64,000 nt of DNA from Piper betle (Eukaryota; Streptophyta; Magnoliopsida; Piperales; Piperaceae): assembly GCA_033002965.1 (NCBI GenBank), contig JAURVB010013104.1, forward strand, positions 40,190 through 104,189. The letters run 5' to 3'. Below, piece by piece: positions 9,204 through 20,221 of this stretch (positions within the stretch are counted from its first letter, which is position 1; the number at the start of each line of letters is the position of its first letter). The notes below the pieces were generated by a model. It ran no database searches. It saw only the letters and a program-made list of their open reading frames with translations, and was not told where the DNA came from. Position numbers and translations under genes: made by a program.

Positions 9204-10573
9204 TGTGTAGGTATGGTATAGGAGCTCGCCGCCTAGGCGCGTGGACCCGTTTGGAGCTTCTACCAGGTCCGTTTAGGACTCGTTCTCTGATTTACGCTAC
9301 TCTCTTGTGTATTTGATTTATTATGTGCAGGACGAGTTAAGTGGCATTTTATCGAATCCCACTTAACTCGGGCCATTTAGCCAACGATTTTCCTGATTAA
9401 TAACCCTCGAGGATGAGATCCCTCGAGTTTGTTTTCGAACTTCAGATCCAGCTCACGTTGCCTTCGGGCCTATTGTATAAATCCCAACCCAGACCTATAT
9501 ATATGTATAGTTTTCGTATTTTTGTGAGAGACTGAATGAGGGAAATCCGACTACCGTGCTACGCGAGCGGGCACGTGTGTGTCGACAGTGGGCTCTGGAA
9601 TGGTGTGCGGGCCGTTTCATTCCCGAGGGATCCTGACAACTCCACCTTTGAGTTCCTCAAACCCGGAGAAGTGTGGAGGTTCACAGGTACTGCATTGCAG
9701 CGCATGTCTAGACTTGTGGTTTCAAAGGGTACTGAAGGCGACTGCCTGAGAGTACTCGGCCTTCGTGCTCAAGGCCAGGAGTAATATGGAAGGTGCAGAG
9801 GGTGGAAAGGAATGAGATTTGATGCGAGAAGCAATAGAGAAATGGCCGAGGCATGAGAATGTGAAAGATAGGGGGACGCTGTCGACCCGAGGGCGACGGC
9901 TCCCGTATGTGCCCTGATGAGAGTTCTTGAGGAAGTATATGGTTTTCATTCAACAGGAGAGTTTGCTCTCCTGTGCCAGTTTGATATTAGTTATTTTCCG
10001 GGCCGGTAACACTCGTTACTGACGGTTTTTCTATATATATGTAGGTGAGAAATGCGAAGGATGAAAGCTGTCGGGACTGCGGAGGAGCAGCACAGAACCG
10101 CGCACACATGTACCTGCCGCGTGTAACGTATAATGATGGTGTGTTATTGTTATGTAAACGATAATTTTGATGTGTTTGCTTGAGTGAATTACTTGTTATG
10201 AAACGAACTGATAAATATGAATGAGTAGGGAGCCTTGGAGTACAGACTCGGCTCAGGTAAAAACGAATGAGATAATGGTTGAATGTCAGGGTAGATTATT
10301 ATGTGTTACTGTATTTTTATAAAATAGTATATATTTTCTTTTGGTTTTTTCATTTATTATTTTGTCTTGTCTTTGCTTGTACATCATAGCATGCATGTAG
10401 GACTACGTTAGAACCCACGCATCCCATCCATGCATTTCATGTTTGCATCTCCATCTTGAGACACCGAGGGCAGATCCGGGTCGGCTTAACCGAACCCAGT
10501 AGATTAGCGAACGGTTCGGTCGCCGGTGACATTTCCGGGTCGGTTCACGGGTGAGCCGAAACGGGGTGTTACA
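9204..10573 (+). repeat. Partial LTR family A copy 2 (right half only)
   Basis: Begins abruptly at the GGAGCTCGCCGCCTAGGCGC block that corresponds to 3675 in copy 1 and ends with GAAACGGGGTGTTACA. It contains the TATA box (9474-9482), both conserved hairpins (9758-9776 and 10004-10021) and the AACCGAACCCAGTAGATTAG block shared with copy 3. The left half is absent. The 82-codon open frame at 9536-9784 is not conserved as a frame in the other copies. Confidence 0.7.
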
Positions 10574-10724
10574 CCCCTCGCTTTCACCCCCAACCCCCCC
10601 CCCCCACCCGCCCCCGCGCCCCACGCCCCACGTCCCGTTTCCCTCCCCCTCTCCGCCCATTTCGCCCCAACCCCACGGCTGGCATCACCAACAGCATCGC
10701 CGACGGTGGCGCAAAACAACAGGG

Positions 10725-11520
10725 GCAGGGGAGGAGGGCGGGTGGAAGGGGCGATGGCATTTTCTTAATAAAAATTTGACTCGCTCGCGAGTTAATATTA
10801 TGAAATAAATATTAAAAATATTTTTTAAAAATAAAAATACTATAAAATCAAGAACTTGACTCACTCTGGCTCAAGCCAATACTACAAAATTGATTTTTAA
10901 ATTTTTTAAAAATACAATACAAAAAATAATAACTTGACTCGGACCCGCGGGATCGAGTCAAGTTTTAATTACAAAATAAATTTTTAAAAATAAAATAATT
11001 TGGTAAAAAAACTTAGACTCGCTCATTTCTTGAGTCAAGTTTTAATACTATGAAATTAAATTTAAAAAATATAAGATAAAATGTCAACTCGATCCCGCAC
11101 AAGATCGAAGTCAAGTTTAATTACAAAATAAATTTAAAAAAATAATAATAATTCCTTAATAAAAACTTGACTCACTCCCAACAAGAGTCAAGTTTTTATT
11201 GAGAAATTATTTTTATAGTTTTTAAAATTTATTTCGTAATATTAATTCTAATCGTAAGCAAGTCAATTTTTTATTATGAAATTATTTTATATATTTTTTA
11301 AATTTTATTTTATAATATTGACTCAAGTCTGGATGAGTCAAGTTTTATTATGAAATAAAATTTTAAAAAATAAACTAATTCTGTCAATTTAAAAAAATAA
11401 ATTTATTTCGTAATATTGACTCGAGTCGAGAGCAAGTCAAGTTTTTATTAGGAAATTATGTTATATATTTTTTAAATTTTATTTCTTAATATTGATTCAA
11501 ATTGAGAACAAGTTAAGTTT
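10725..11520 (+). repeat. Left arm of the large palindrome
   Basis: About 800 bases whose reverse complement matches 11726-12510 almost base for base at the outer end (for example GCGATGGCATTTTCTTAATA outside, ACTCACTCTGGCTC within). It contains ten small palindromes of the type TTGACTC-N-GAGTCAA, starting near 10788, 10857, 10931, 11015, 11085, 11166, 11244, 11320, 11415 and 11493. Spacing averages about 78 bases, separated by AT-rich linkers with AATTTATTTCGTAATA. Confidence 0.85.
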
Positions 11521-11725
11521 TTATAAATCAATACCTTTATCAAAGGTCTGATTAGAGCAGATTAACTTTATATTAATTGGATTGTGGGGGGCATAAAAAT
11601 GCCGATCCAATTTTAACATGAAATGAGTAGACCTCCAGAAATTACGAGAGCATATTTTAAATCCGAAATTTAGTAAGCCAATCTTTGCCATAGGTATCCT
11701 GGCTAATAAATTAACAAAGAAATTT
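11521..11725. other. Spacer of the large palindrome
   Basis: About 205 bases of sequence unrelated to the arms. It includes GATTGTGGGGGGCATAAAAA and TAGACCTCCAGAAATTACGA, with no open frame or known motif. In a cruciform or hairpin RNA it would be the loop. Confidence 0.7.
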
Positions 11726-12510
11726 TTTATAAAAATATTAAGAAATAAAATTTAAAAAATATATAACATAATTTTGTAATAAAAACTTGACTCACTCCCT
11801 ACTCGAGTCAATATTACTAAATAAATTTATTTTTTAGATTAACAGAATTAGTTTATTTTTAAAATTTTATTTCATAATAAAAACTTGACTCATCCAGACT
11901 CGAGTCAATATTATAAAATAAAATGTTAAAAATATATAAAATAATTTCGTAATAAAAAATTGACTTGCTTCCGACTAGAGTTAATATTACAAAATAAATT
12001 TTAAAAATATAAAAATAATTTCTTAATAAAAACTTGACTCTTGTTGGGAGTGAGTCAAGTTTTTATTAGAATTATTATTATTTTTAAAATTTATTTTGTA
12101 ATTAAACTTGACTCGATCCTATGCAGGATCGAGTCGACTTTTATTACAAAATTATCTTATATTTTTTAAATTTATTTCATAGTATTAAAAACTTGACTCA
12201 AGAAATGAGCTGAGTCTAAGTTTTATTACCAAATTATTTTATTTTTTAAAATTTATTTTGTAATTAAAACTTGACTCGATCCCGTGCGGTCCGAGTCAAG
12301 TTTTTATTTTTTTGTATTGTATTTTTAAAAAAATTTAAAAATCAATTTTATAGTATTGACTCGAGCCAGAGTGAGTCAAGTCTTTATTTTATAGTATTTT
12401 GTTTTTTAAAATATTTTTAATATTTATTTCGTAATATTGACTCGCGAGCGAGTCAAATTTTTATTAAGAAAATACCATCGCCCCTTCCACCCTGCCTCCT
12501 CCCCGCCCCC
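11726..12510 (-). repeat. Right arm of the large palindrome
   Basis: Reverse complement of the left arm, with nine clear small palindromes near 11788, 11884, 11962, 12033, 12108, 12193, 12267, 12357 and 12440. The best-kept units are those whose partner in the left arm is also intact (for example CTTGACTCGATCCCGTGCGG against its mirror at 10931). Confidence 0.85.
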
Positions 12511-13066
12511 CCGTCCGCCATCGCCCCATCCTCCCCCGATCCGCCATCGCCCGACGCTACAGTGGGGGCGAGGGGAGCGTGGGCTGGGGGGATGCCGCAG
12601 CATCGGGCGGTGGTGGAGGATGGGTCAGTGGTGGGAGGGGCCACGGCGACAGGCAGTGGCCGGGCGGGGAGGAGGGTAGTGGGGGGTGGGGGGTTCGTGG
12701 CAGCGGGAGGTGGCACGGTGCAGTGGGGTGGTCCGCGGGCGGGAGGGACGGGTAGGGTTTGGTGGTGGTAGGGGGTGCCGACTGAGGGCAGGGCCGCGGC
12801 AACAGGTGGGGCCAGGAGGGGGAGGGGGTGGTGGCCGGCGTCAGGCGATGGTGGGGGTGCTGCGGCGGCGGGCATTGGCTCAGTAAGGTGGGGTGGTCTT
12901 GGCAGGGGGTGCAAGTGGAGGCAGGTCGATAGCTCGCAGGTGGGCAAGCGGGCCTCTACGATGAGGGTGGGTGGTTGTGGCCTGTGGGCCGCTAAATTTT
13001 GATTCAAAAGCCCATAGGCTTTCGTGCTGCATGCGATACTGAAAGCTGGCAGTGCATATCCGATTG

Positions 13067-13082
13067 GCTATATATATATATA
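13067..13082 (+). repeat. (TA)n microsatellite at an element boundary
   Basis: Short TATATA tract between the palindromic element and Pack-MULE-like element 2. Confidence 0.85.
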
Positions 13083-13259
13083 GATAAAAGTTTTCGGAAG
13101 CGACATGCAGGGAAGCTTTCTATGCAACAAATTAATGTCGGATTATATGGACGGTCCACATTAATTTCTACAAGATGATAATACCCTATGGGCAGCCAAT
13201 TTCATCCGCCCTCGCTGATCCGCCACCGCCTCCGACTGCCACCGCCGCCGCCGTCGCCC

Positions 13260-13712
13260 CCCACCGCCTACTGGTCTCCTGCCGCCGTCACGTCCACCCC
13301 TCCCTCCCCAACCCTTCGTCATCTAGGGGCCTCCAACTGTTTACACACAGCCGCCACCGCCGACCTTGCTGCCCCGTGGCCGTCGCGGCCACCCCCTCCC
13401 TCCCCAACCGTTCGTCATCTCGGGGTGCCTCCAACTGTTTACACACCGCTGCCACCTCCGACCCTTGCCGCCCTGCCGCCGCCTAACTGTCTCCTGCCGC
13501 TGTCGCGGCCACCCCTCGCTTCCCAACCGTTTTGTCATCTTGGGGGCGCCTCCAACTGTTTACACACCGCCGCCGCCTCCGACCCTTGCTGCCCCACCAC
13601 CGCCGTCGCAGCCACCCCCTCCCTCCCTAACCGTTCGTCATCTTGGGCACCTCCAACTGTTTACACACTGCCACCGCCTCCCACCCTTGCTGCCCTGCCG
13701 CCAAGTACGGTC
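13260..13712 (+). repeat. GC-rich minisatellite
   Basis: About four tandem units of roughly 115 bases with CCTCCAACTGTTTACACAC, CCACCCCCTCCCTCCCCAAC and CGTTCGTCATCT. It grows out of the inner edge of the left inverted repeat. The open frame through it (13188-13877) is an artefact of repeat length and GC. Confidence 0.85.
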
Positions 13713-13831
13713 CAATTTCTTTGTGTGCATGTACTAGGGACAATGTATGTTTCTATTCCATTGAAATTTTGTTGCTTTCTACTTTATAATTTTCTGCTCT
13801 TGCTTACAAGATCTTCGTTGCAATTTTCCAG

Positions 13832-13877
13832 GTTGATTAATGGGATTGACGAGGAGCTCCTTGTTGATGCTTTTTGA
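13832..13877 (+). pseudogene. Short exon-like fragment
   Basis: After a pyrimidine tract and acceptor TTTTCCAG it reads LINGIDEELLVDAF and then a stop. It looks like the last exon of a host gene, family unknown. Confidence 0.3.
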
Positions 13878-14513
13878 GCACTCCCATTAGGTAGGATTCT
13901 AATGAGTCGGCCTACGTATTCATATCCACTCAACTTCGATGGCCTCTGATCATACTCAACTTATTCAAATTGATGTTGTATGAATTTTTTGGTGCTAATT
14001 GCACTTTTACTTGTATGATAGGCTGTTTTGTGCATGTGTTATTTGTTAGTATTTAATGGTGTACGTCTAGGACAAAATTATAAGCCCTTTGCTTAGACAT
14101 CAACGCAAGTGAACTGTGATGTACGTGTTGAAGTTCCTCGGTTCAATATTTGGCTAAACAGCTTCGACATTCTCTAAATTGATATAAATTTTTTGAAAAG
14201 AAAGTGAGCCACAATGCGGTGTATTTGATATTAAATATTAGTTCAATACATATGGAAACTGGAATTGAAATTTCCGGATGTAAAACCATTGTTTGTCAAT
14301 AAACAGCGGGAAAGAAAGTAGGTGGTTTGATAACACCAATCTTGATCCTCATGGCATGATTTGTGACCAATCTCAAGAACATTCCCCTTCTTGCTGCTCT
14401 GTGCATGCAGATCTTCTTGCCATGTTGATTCCTAAAACTCGCTAAGTAGCAGCAGCGTCCGCTGGCACTTCAAATTCGAAGAACTTGCTGTTGACGCTAA
14501 GTAGCAGCAGCGT

Positions 14514-15042
14514 CTAGTTTTTCTCTGCTATTACAACAAAAATATCACTGGACGACCACTTTCTCTGCTCATTTTTGCCAGTAAGACGAGAATAAATGAT
14601 CAGAAATTGTACTATAAATAGAGTAAAGTGTCAAATCCTCATCCAAGTGTAATTAGTAAGCATGCACCCTAGCCTTACCTGAATATCTTGGATTAGTAAC
14701 AAAGTGGCCAGAGATCTTGAATCAGCTTGAATCGCAGAGTCTTCAACAGATTCATCCGCAAGAATTAAAAGCTGTGTGTCAACACCCATTTTGTGGGGTA
14801 TTCAGCAGATATAATAGAAAAGAGATCATATCATCAACGGTGTCACGAAAAAGCTAACATACTGGATGAAAAGACTCCAATGGTAAGCTCTCCAAGTGCC
14901 GGCGTATAACAGCATTTCCTTCACGATCTACTATTCTAATATTCTCCAATCGGCTATAGTCTAAACCGCCATCGATAAGCTTTTTCTCTCTATCATTCTC
15001 AGGAACAGCATTGAACATCCACAATTCTGATCCAGGATTTTT
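14514..15042 (-). pseudogene. Fragment of a CASTOR/POLLUX-type ion channel gene (three exon pieces)
   Basis: CASTOR and POLLUX are nuclear-envelope cation channels needed for symbiotic calcium signalling. On the minus strand, exon a (15042-14863) reads PGSELWMFNAVPENDREKKL, IDGGLDYSRLENIRIV and REGNAVIRRHLESLPLESF. It is joined through a phase-0 intron (donor GTATGT, acceptor ACACAG) to exon b (14771-14679), LLILADESVEDSAIQADSRS plus LATLLLIQDIQ. That exon is followed by an intact donor GTAAGG. A third piece (about 14575-14514) reads RKWSSSDIFVVIAEKN and a stop, matching the family C-terminus. The pore, the N-terminal half and the exons between b and the C-terminus are missing. Exons a and b are still open and their splice sites intact, so capture is fairly recent or the copy is lightly decayed. 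Confidence 0.85.
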
Positions 15043-15478
15043 CTGAAGGTTAATAGTTCTGAAGTTATCATACAGAAAGTTCATACATACAAAAGAGAAG
15101 ATAACATGCTGAAAAATAAACTTCGAGATATCATAGACAAAAGAATACAGGAAACATATAATATCTACGAGAGATAAATACCATTGACAAGGTGACATTG
15201 ATACAAAACACACTATATATGGTTGACCATCTTGTTATCGTCATATATGCATCATCACCACCATGAACCACCATCATCATTTATGCCTTATCAAAGAATG
15301 AAGTTGGATTACTGTGGGCAAGTCCCTCTACTGCAGCTTTCACTTTCTCCGAATTGAATGTGGGATGTCTCTCACGCCGCAAATCATAAGCAGTCGAAGC
15401 CAAATCAAATTGAATTCTCCACTGTCAGCAACTCCCACCTGAAAACCATAAAACCAAAATCACCCATAAGCAGTCGAG

Positions 15479-15799
15479 CGCATCGATGGAAGTGACGAGG
15501 AGCTTGGACACAGCAAGCCTCTGGCTTTGTAGCTTGGGTGGAGAGACGACGACGTCGAGAGGATGGTGGCCGCCGGAATCTACGGTGATGACGTCCATGC
15601 CGGCGGCAAGCAGCATCCGGACGGCCTCAACGACGTCGAGGGAGCCGCCAGACACGGCGCAGTGGAGGGTCATGCTGCCGTCGGGGAAGCAGGACAGGTT
15701 AACGTCGACGGTGGGCCCGACGGCCACAATCAGCCTCATCATGTCTAGGCTGTTGTAGGTGGCAGCCACCATGAGTGGCGTCCGCTGCTGAAGCATCAT
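15479..15799 (-). pseudogene. Ankyrin-repeat fragment of a plant tandem CCCH zinc-finger (TZF) gene
   Basis: Open frame on the minus strand reading RTPLMVAATYNSLDMMRLIV, TLHCAVSGGSLDVVEAVRML, LAAGMDVITVDSGGHHPLDV and VVSPPKL. This order (TPLMVAATYG..D, DVN, ALHCAASGG, LLLAAGAD, D..GH.P.DVI..PPK) is characteristic of the ankyrin segment of plant arginine-rich TZF proteins, which bind and destabilise mRNAs. The arginine-rich part and both CCCH fingers are absent. There is no intron and no stop within the 100 or so homologous codons. It lies upstream of the ion-channel piece on the same strand, so a chimeric transcript is conceivable but not shown. Confidence 0.8.
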
Positions 15800-16063
15800 T
15801 GCCCTCTCTTGGACACCGCCTCGCCTGCAGCGTACCCAAGATGACAGAGGGGAGGGAGGGGTGGATGCGACGGCAGTAGGAGACCGGTAGGTGGTGGGGC
15901 GGCAGCTGAAGGTTGGAGGCGGTGATCGAGGCAGCGGTGTTGAGGCGGCGACCGAGGCAGCGGTGTTGGAGGTGGCTTATAAAATTGGGTGCAGCTTCAT
16001 CATATACGTATTAATCAAACGGTCCATATTAATATGCGGTTTACATAGCCTTAGAGAAACACA

Positions 16064-16095
16064 TCTTCTCTCTCTCTCTCTCTATATATATATAA
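16064..16095 (+). repeat. (TC)n(TA)n microsatellite at an element boundary
   Basis: CT-repeat followed by TA-repeat between Pack-MULE-like element 2 and the family B copy. Confidence 0.9.
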
Positions 16096-16815
16096 GGGAT
16101 TGGCTAGCCTAGGGTCGACCGCAGGAATAATTTCCTGCGGTCACTCTAATCTGGGCCGTCAGATCTAATCTGACGGCTCAGATCTGTTTTTAAAAAAACC
16201 CTAATCCTAACCCTCCACCCTCCACTGCCGCCGCCGCCGCCGCCCTCGCCACCCTCGGCCGCGGCGCCGCCACCTTTCGCCGGGCCCATGTCCACCGCGC
16301 CGCCGCCGTCGCCGCACCCACACCCCAGCCCGCGTCGCCGCCCGGGTCGCCTATCCGCGCCGCCACGCCCGGGTCGCCTCGCCGCGCGCCGCCGCAGCCG
16401 CCCTCGCCGCGCCGCTGCAGCTGCCCTCGCCACCCTCGGCAGCGGCGCTGCCACCCTTCGCCGCACCCACGTCCATGGCACCGCCGCCGTCACCGCACCC
16501 GTCCGCGTCGGCCGAGGAGCAAGGGCGGCGCTGGCAGGCGAGGTCGCGAGCGGGCGTGGCGGCGCGGATAGGCGACCCGGGCGGCGACGCGGGCTGGGGT
16601 GTGGGTGCGGCGACGACGGCGGCGCGGTGGACGTGGGCCCGGCGAAAGGTGGCGGCGCCGCGGCCGAGGGTGGCGAGGGCGGCGGCAGCAGTGGAGGGTG
16701 GAGGGTGGAAGGTGGAGGGTGGAGGGTGGAGGGTTAGGATTAGGTTTTTTAAAACAGATATGAGCCGTCAGATTAGATCTGACGGCCCAGATTAGGGTGA
16801 CCGCAGGAAATTACC
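16096..16815. mobile_element. GC-rich inverted-repeat element, family B, nearly complete
   Basis: The left end GGGATTGGCTAGCCTAGGG leads into CCGCAGGAATAATTTCCTGC, then CTAATCTGGGCCGTCAGATC and TTTTAAAAAAACCCTAATCC. The right end mirrors this (ATCTGACGGCCCAGATTAGG, CCGCAGGAAATT) but lacks the outermost 35 or so bases. The GC-rich interior is itself partly inverted (16200-16330 against 16600-16735), giving long mirror open frames that are not genes. It is flanked by TA tracts. Confidence 0.7.
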
Positions 16816-16890
16816 ATATATATATTAGAGCGGAATTAAACCCGCCGCTTTCAGTGTTTCCTCTCAAACCGACCTCCTTCCCTATTTCGA

Positions 16891-17267
16891 TGGCTCAGCT
16901 CCTCTCCCATTCCCGAGTCCACCACTCCCTCCCATTCTCTTCCACCACCCGCCTCCTCTCCACCACCACCGCTCCGGCTGGCCCGACCCGACCCACTTTA
17001 TAGAGATCACGCTCGACTCCGCCGGCGATCTCGCCGGCCTCCGCTCCCGCCTCGAGGACGCCATCCAAGCCGTCATCTCCCGCCGATCAGCCCCCAACTG
17101 GCTCCTTCCTACCTGGTGCCTCCTACTGGGTCCCGCCTCGGGTGTGCATCAGGTCGTCAAGGTGGTCATGAAGATCGCAGCCTCCGGTCCCTTGTCCCAG
17201 AAGTTGGCGCTTTCTATGACATCCGTGAGCGGCTGGCCTTCCTCTTCCTTCTTCATCGAGGATAAAG
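16891..17267 (+). pseudogene. Broken first exon of a conserved plant protein of unknown role
   Basis: Starts MAQLLSHSRVHHSLPFSSTT, which resembles an organelle transit peptide. After a frame change it continues HFIEITLDSAGDLAGLRSRL, EDAIQAVISRRSAPNWL and, after another change, PGASYWVPPR, ending near SGWPSSSFFIED before a donor GTTGGG. At least two frameshifts break it. I recall this residue pattern from small plant organelle-targeted proteins but cannot name the family. It lies just right of the TA tract that ends the family B element. Confidence 0.5.
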
Positions 17268-18002
17268 GTTGGGTCTTTTGTATTGAACTTGCATTAAGAC
17301 GCTTACGTTTTTGTTTAGTTCAATCTGCAAAATTTTCCTTTTCAGTATTGCAATCAAAGGTCGTTTATCTTCTCTTGAATGTTTGAATTGAACTTAGGTT
17401 GAGAAACTTATGTTTTTGTGTAGTTCAATTTATAAAATCCTGCAATTTGGTGTTGCCATGGTGCAATTTCAGGATTGTAATCTATAAACTTATGATTTCT
17501 GTATGCTGCAATTCCTCCTTGTTTAACTTCTGCTAGATGTTTAACTTGTATAACCGGTTTTGCTAGTACTTCAAAATTTTCTATTTTTTTCTGATGGTTT
17601 ATTATTTATTGAATGAACATATTGTACTACAAAAGTAGTATCCTTAGTCCTACTTTACTAATTTAATAACTATTTGAACTAATAGAAAACATGTCAGTAG
17701 GTAAATTTTTTATTTCTTCTACTTGGGTTTTGCTGGGTTATTTTTTCATTTTGGTTTCAAGCTCTGCTCAATTAACAATCATTCTTCAACAGCACTACTT
17801 TGATCAAATCCTTGCTTCCACCTTGAGCATCTGAAGAATCACAAGTTTGATGGACTTCACCATTGATCACAACTAGAGCATTTTGGTTATATCTTGTTCA
17901 CCCTTGATCACCATGAAGCTACAACATTTGGGTTCATCCATTTGGTGGCCATTTTTGTGTTATGCTCAATGAAAACATGAACAAAAGCTGCTTTGATCAT
18001 GC

Positions 18003-18490
18003 AGGCATCGAGGATACTTTAATTTTAGAAACTGGTAAGAGGCTTATTGGTCTATCAATGACATTTGGCAATGCATTTTCAGCATCTTCATGATACGAAC
18101 ATAACCAAAATGTTGCAGTTGCTATAGGTTCAATTTGGTTGGATTTTAAAGGAGATAACACAACTCAACCAGTTGGATGATTGGAAGACAACACTACAAG
18201 GGTGGATCCTCTTGAAAACTTGAAAAGATACAGAGGTGGATATAACATTTCAAACAAGCACGATTGGAGTGTAAGTTGTTCTTCTCTTTACTTCTCTGAA
18301 TCTGAATATGCATAATAGTTAACCAATTGATCCTTTTATCTTCTTATGTTTTACAGTCCACAGCCTTCACAGGCAGGTTTGTTTACATCATTGAAGCATG
18401 ATGGCTCTTGGGTGGATTAGGATATGCATTAATTCTTCTTTCAATATCTATATGCACCAATAAGAGAAAGAGAAGCAAATCCAAATTGTG
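18003..18490 (+). pseudogene. Fragment of a plant multi-pass membrane protein gene
   Basis: Reads IEDTLILETGKR at 18003; then VDPLENLKRYRGGYNISNKH and DWS to a donor GTAAGT at 18271; and after the acceptor at 18356, STAFTGRFVYIIEA, stop, WLLGGLGYALILLSISI and a basic tail ending at 18490. The order (acidic-LIL, DPL..LKRY.GG.NI...HYW, then a hydrophobic segment) matches the plant family typified by At2g25270-like transmembrane proteins, function unknown. One in-frame stop and several missing exons make it a pseudogene. Confidence 0.5.
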
Positions 18491-18867
18491 ACCATGGTCC
18501 CAAAAATTCTACTTCTGGTGTTTATTTAGTGCACTACTCTGTACGCTTTGCTTGCCATTTATGCTCTGCTCCCAGACCTGCGACAACAAATATTTTGATA
18601 ACTATGGTATTTGACATCAAAATTTCTAACTTTGCAGAATTTGCTACCATTCTCCGTCAATTTTTCACTCTTGACAAATTTTCACTAGGTGTATGCAAAA
18701 TGATATTAACTTTTTTGATGACAACGAGTATCATTTCAATGAATGATATTTAATTTTGTATAAATTTGATTATGCAACATTTTGGAAAATTAGCAGAAGA
18801 AATATTTGTGAAGCATTTTACACTTTGTTATGTTATGCTTATATTTTTCAATGATTTTAACTGTTGT

Positions 18868-18998
18868 TGATCTTTAACTCAAAATTGGTAGAGCACACAA
18901 GAAATTGTTAAGGGATGGTAGTTCGAATCCATCAAGATCTTACTTAGTCAGTATTTGATGAAATCTGAAATGTTGTAATTATATAAATAGATATGATA
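18868..18998 (+). repeat. tRNA-derived SINE-like copy 2
   Basis: Head 18868-18940 (73 bases): GATCTTTAACTCAAAATTGG, then TAGAGCACA, and a perfect B box AGTTCGAATCC. The body TACTTAGTCAGTATTTGATG is shared with the copy at 7007-7079 on the other strand. Head identity between the two copies is about 80 percent by eye. Confidence 0.55.
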
Positions 18999-19998
18999 TT
19001 AAAAATAATAATATAGACAAAAATATATCATTGTCATTCAATAATATTATAGAAGATTACAATCCAACAAAATGCATAAAAATACAATGACAATGTTTCC
19101 TAGCATCTATAACCATATATCATATAAGTCTAAAAATCCTATCGCATGGAATTATTGTTACAATTACTATGAACATTTTTACATGTTTGAGAATAATGAC
19201 TCTCTCGTTACAAATATTACACATCCTTTTTTTTGTTTGAGCTTCAACAACTTCATATCCACCCTTCAATCCTTGACTATTTTTAGGATGATCTTTAGTC
19301 ACGCAATTGAGAGGGATCACGTACTACTATTTAGGGACTATACTCCATTGAAGTCCTAACTTGCCTCTCAACAGACTTTTTACTTGTTTGTACTTTTAAT
19401 AAAGATGAATTCCCAATTGCATTAAACTTTTCAACTAAATTTTCTAAAAGTGGTAACACAAAATAATATTGCTCATCTGAACTTGTTCCCAAATCTTACA
19501 ATCGGATAGTTACATTTTGAAATCTCCATATTTGCAACACGTAAGTGGACTTGTAGGGAATAAATGAGGTTAGTATCCTCAATCCGGTTTAAATAACAAT
19601 ATCTAGTTTTAATTGTTTAATGATATAGCACATATTGACTTGGAATTTTGCAAAGTTGTTTCTTATGAAAAATTTTTAAAATATGCATACACAAAATTTC
19701 TTTACTTTCAAATTTCTTGCGACTACATATGACAAAATCTTATGGAATTTTAAGGCTTCACCTTAATTTTCTATTTTGTTAAAATCTTCGCTACTCTTAT
19801 CAAATTCTTCAATTTCTTCACAATCTTCCTTTGTAATTTGCATTCCATATTAAGTCAACTACAAATTGTGTATTTATTCTTCATTATCTTCCATAGAACT
19901 GGTGGCATTTTTCCCGTTAACATATCTAATATTGCTATTTTCTTCCATCAGATATACAAAATAGGCGAACGAAACAATTATAAACCTAATTACTAGGA
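18999..19998. other. AT-rich stretch, no gene seen
   Basis: No conserved frame, long repeat or structured RNA was recognised. Confidence 0.5.
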
Positions 19999-20088
19999 AA
20001 ATCAGAGTTGGGACCTCCAACAATGCAAATGACTGGGAGGCGCTGGCTGCAAGCATCGGCGATGGCATTGATCAAGATAGCGCTCAAG
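19999..20088 (-). pseudogene. Fragment of a pyruvate decarboxylase gene
   Basis: On the minus strand it reads LINAIADACSQRLPVICIVG followed by GPNSD, matching the N-terminal thiamine-diphosphate-binding half of plant pyruvate decarboxylase (family pattern NAIAGA.SE.LPVI.IVGGPNS). Homology ends in CCTAGTAATTAGG and the reading then stops. Only about 25 residues are kept. Confidence 0.6.
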
Positions 20089-20221
20089 TCTAGAGTATTT
20101 TGTGCTAATATTTCAAAATAAAGCAACCATGGCCACAATTAGAAGACGAAGCCCTCGTTGTTCAAGTTGAGCAGCAAATTGTGCAACCGTCTGCTTGCAT
20201 TGGTTGGCATTACTATTTGAT

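Larger units (their letters stand above)
10574..13066. mobile_element. GC-rich element with a large palindromic core
   Basis: Layout is GC-rich block (10574-10750), an AT-rich palindrome (10725-12510), GC-rich block (12480-12990) and a terminus GATTGGCTA abutting (TA)n at 13067. The same order of GC-rich flank, palindromic core, GC-rich flank and TA tract is seen at 37497-38625. No protein-coding domain is present. It is probably a non-autonomous foldback-type element; its left terminus is not resolved because the sequence meets the LTR end at 10573. Confidence 0.5.
13083..16080. mobile_element. Pack-MULE-like element 2 carrying ion-channel and zinc-finger gene pieces
   Basis: Imperfect inverted repeats of roughly 220 bases bound it: 13100-13320 and 15830-16050. 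Shared marks after reverse complementing are GGACGGTCC/GGACCGT, ATTAAT, GATGA, CCAATTT, CCGCCTCC, CCTACTGGTCTCCTGCCGCC and CACCCCTCCCTCCCC. TA or TC/TA tracts lie at both ends. Inside are fragments of at least two host genes on the minus strand with introns retained, and no transposase. Long inverted repeats plus genomic gene pieces fit a Pack-MULE; the exact ends and target duplication cannot be fixed within the simple repeats. Confidence 0.65.

Noticed and set aside
8622..9316. Long open frames of up to about 200 codons in GC-rich sequence
   Set aside because: Proline/arginine-rich readings occur on both strands within an inverted, GC-rich repeat. No domain, no codon-like periodicity by eye.
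9536..9784. 82-codon frame in LTR family A copy 2
   Set aside because: Sister copies share the DNA but have stops in this frame; conservation is at the nucleotide level and fits R/U5 sequence.
12453..13007. 184-codon minus-strand frame
   Set aside because: Proline-rich low-complexity reading of the GC-rich flank of the palindromic element; the plus strand is equally open.
13188..13877. 229-codon plus-strand frame
   Set aside because: Mostly a tandem repeat of about 115 bases; only its last 14 codons look like an exon.
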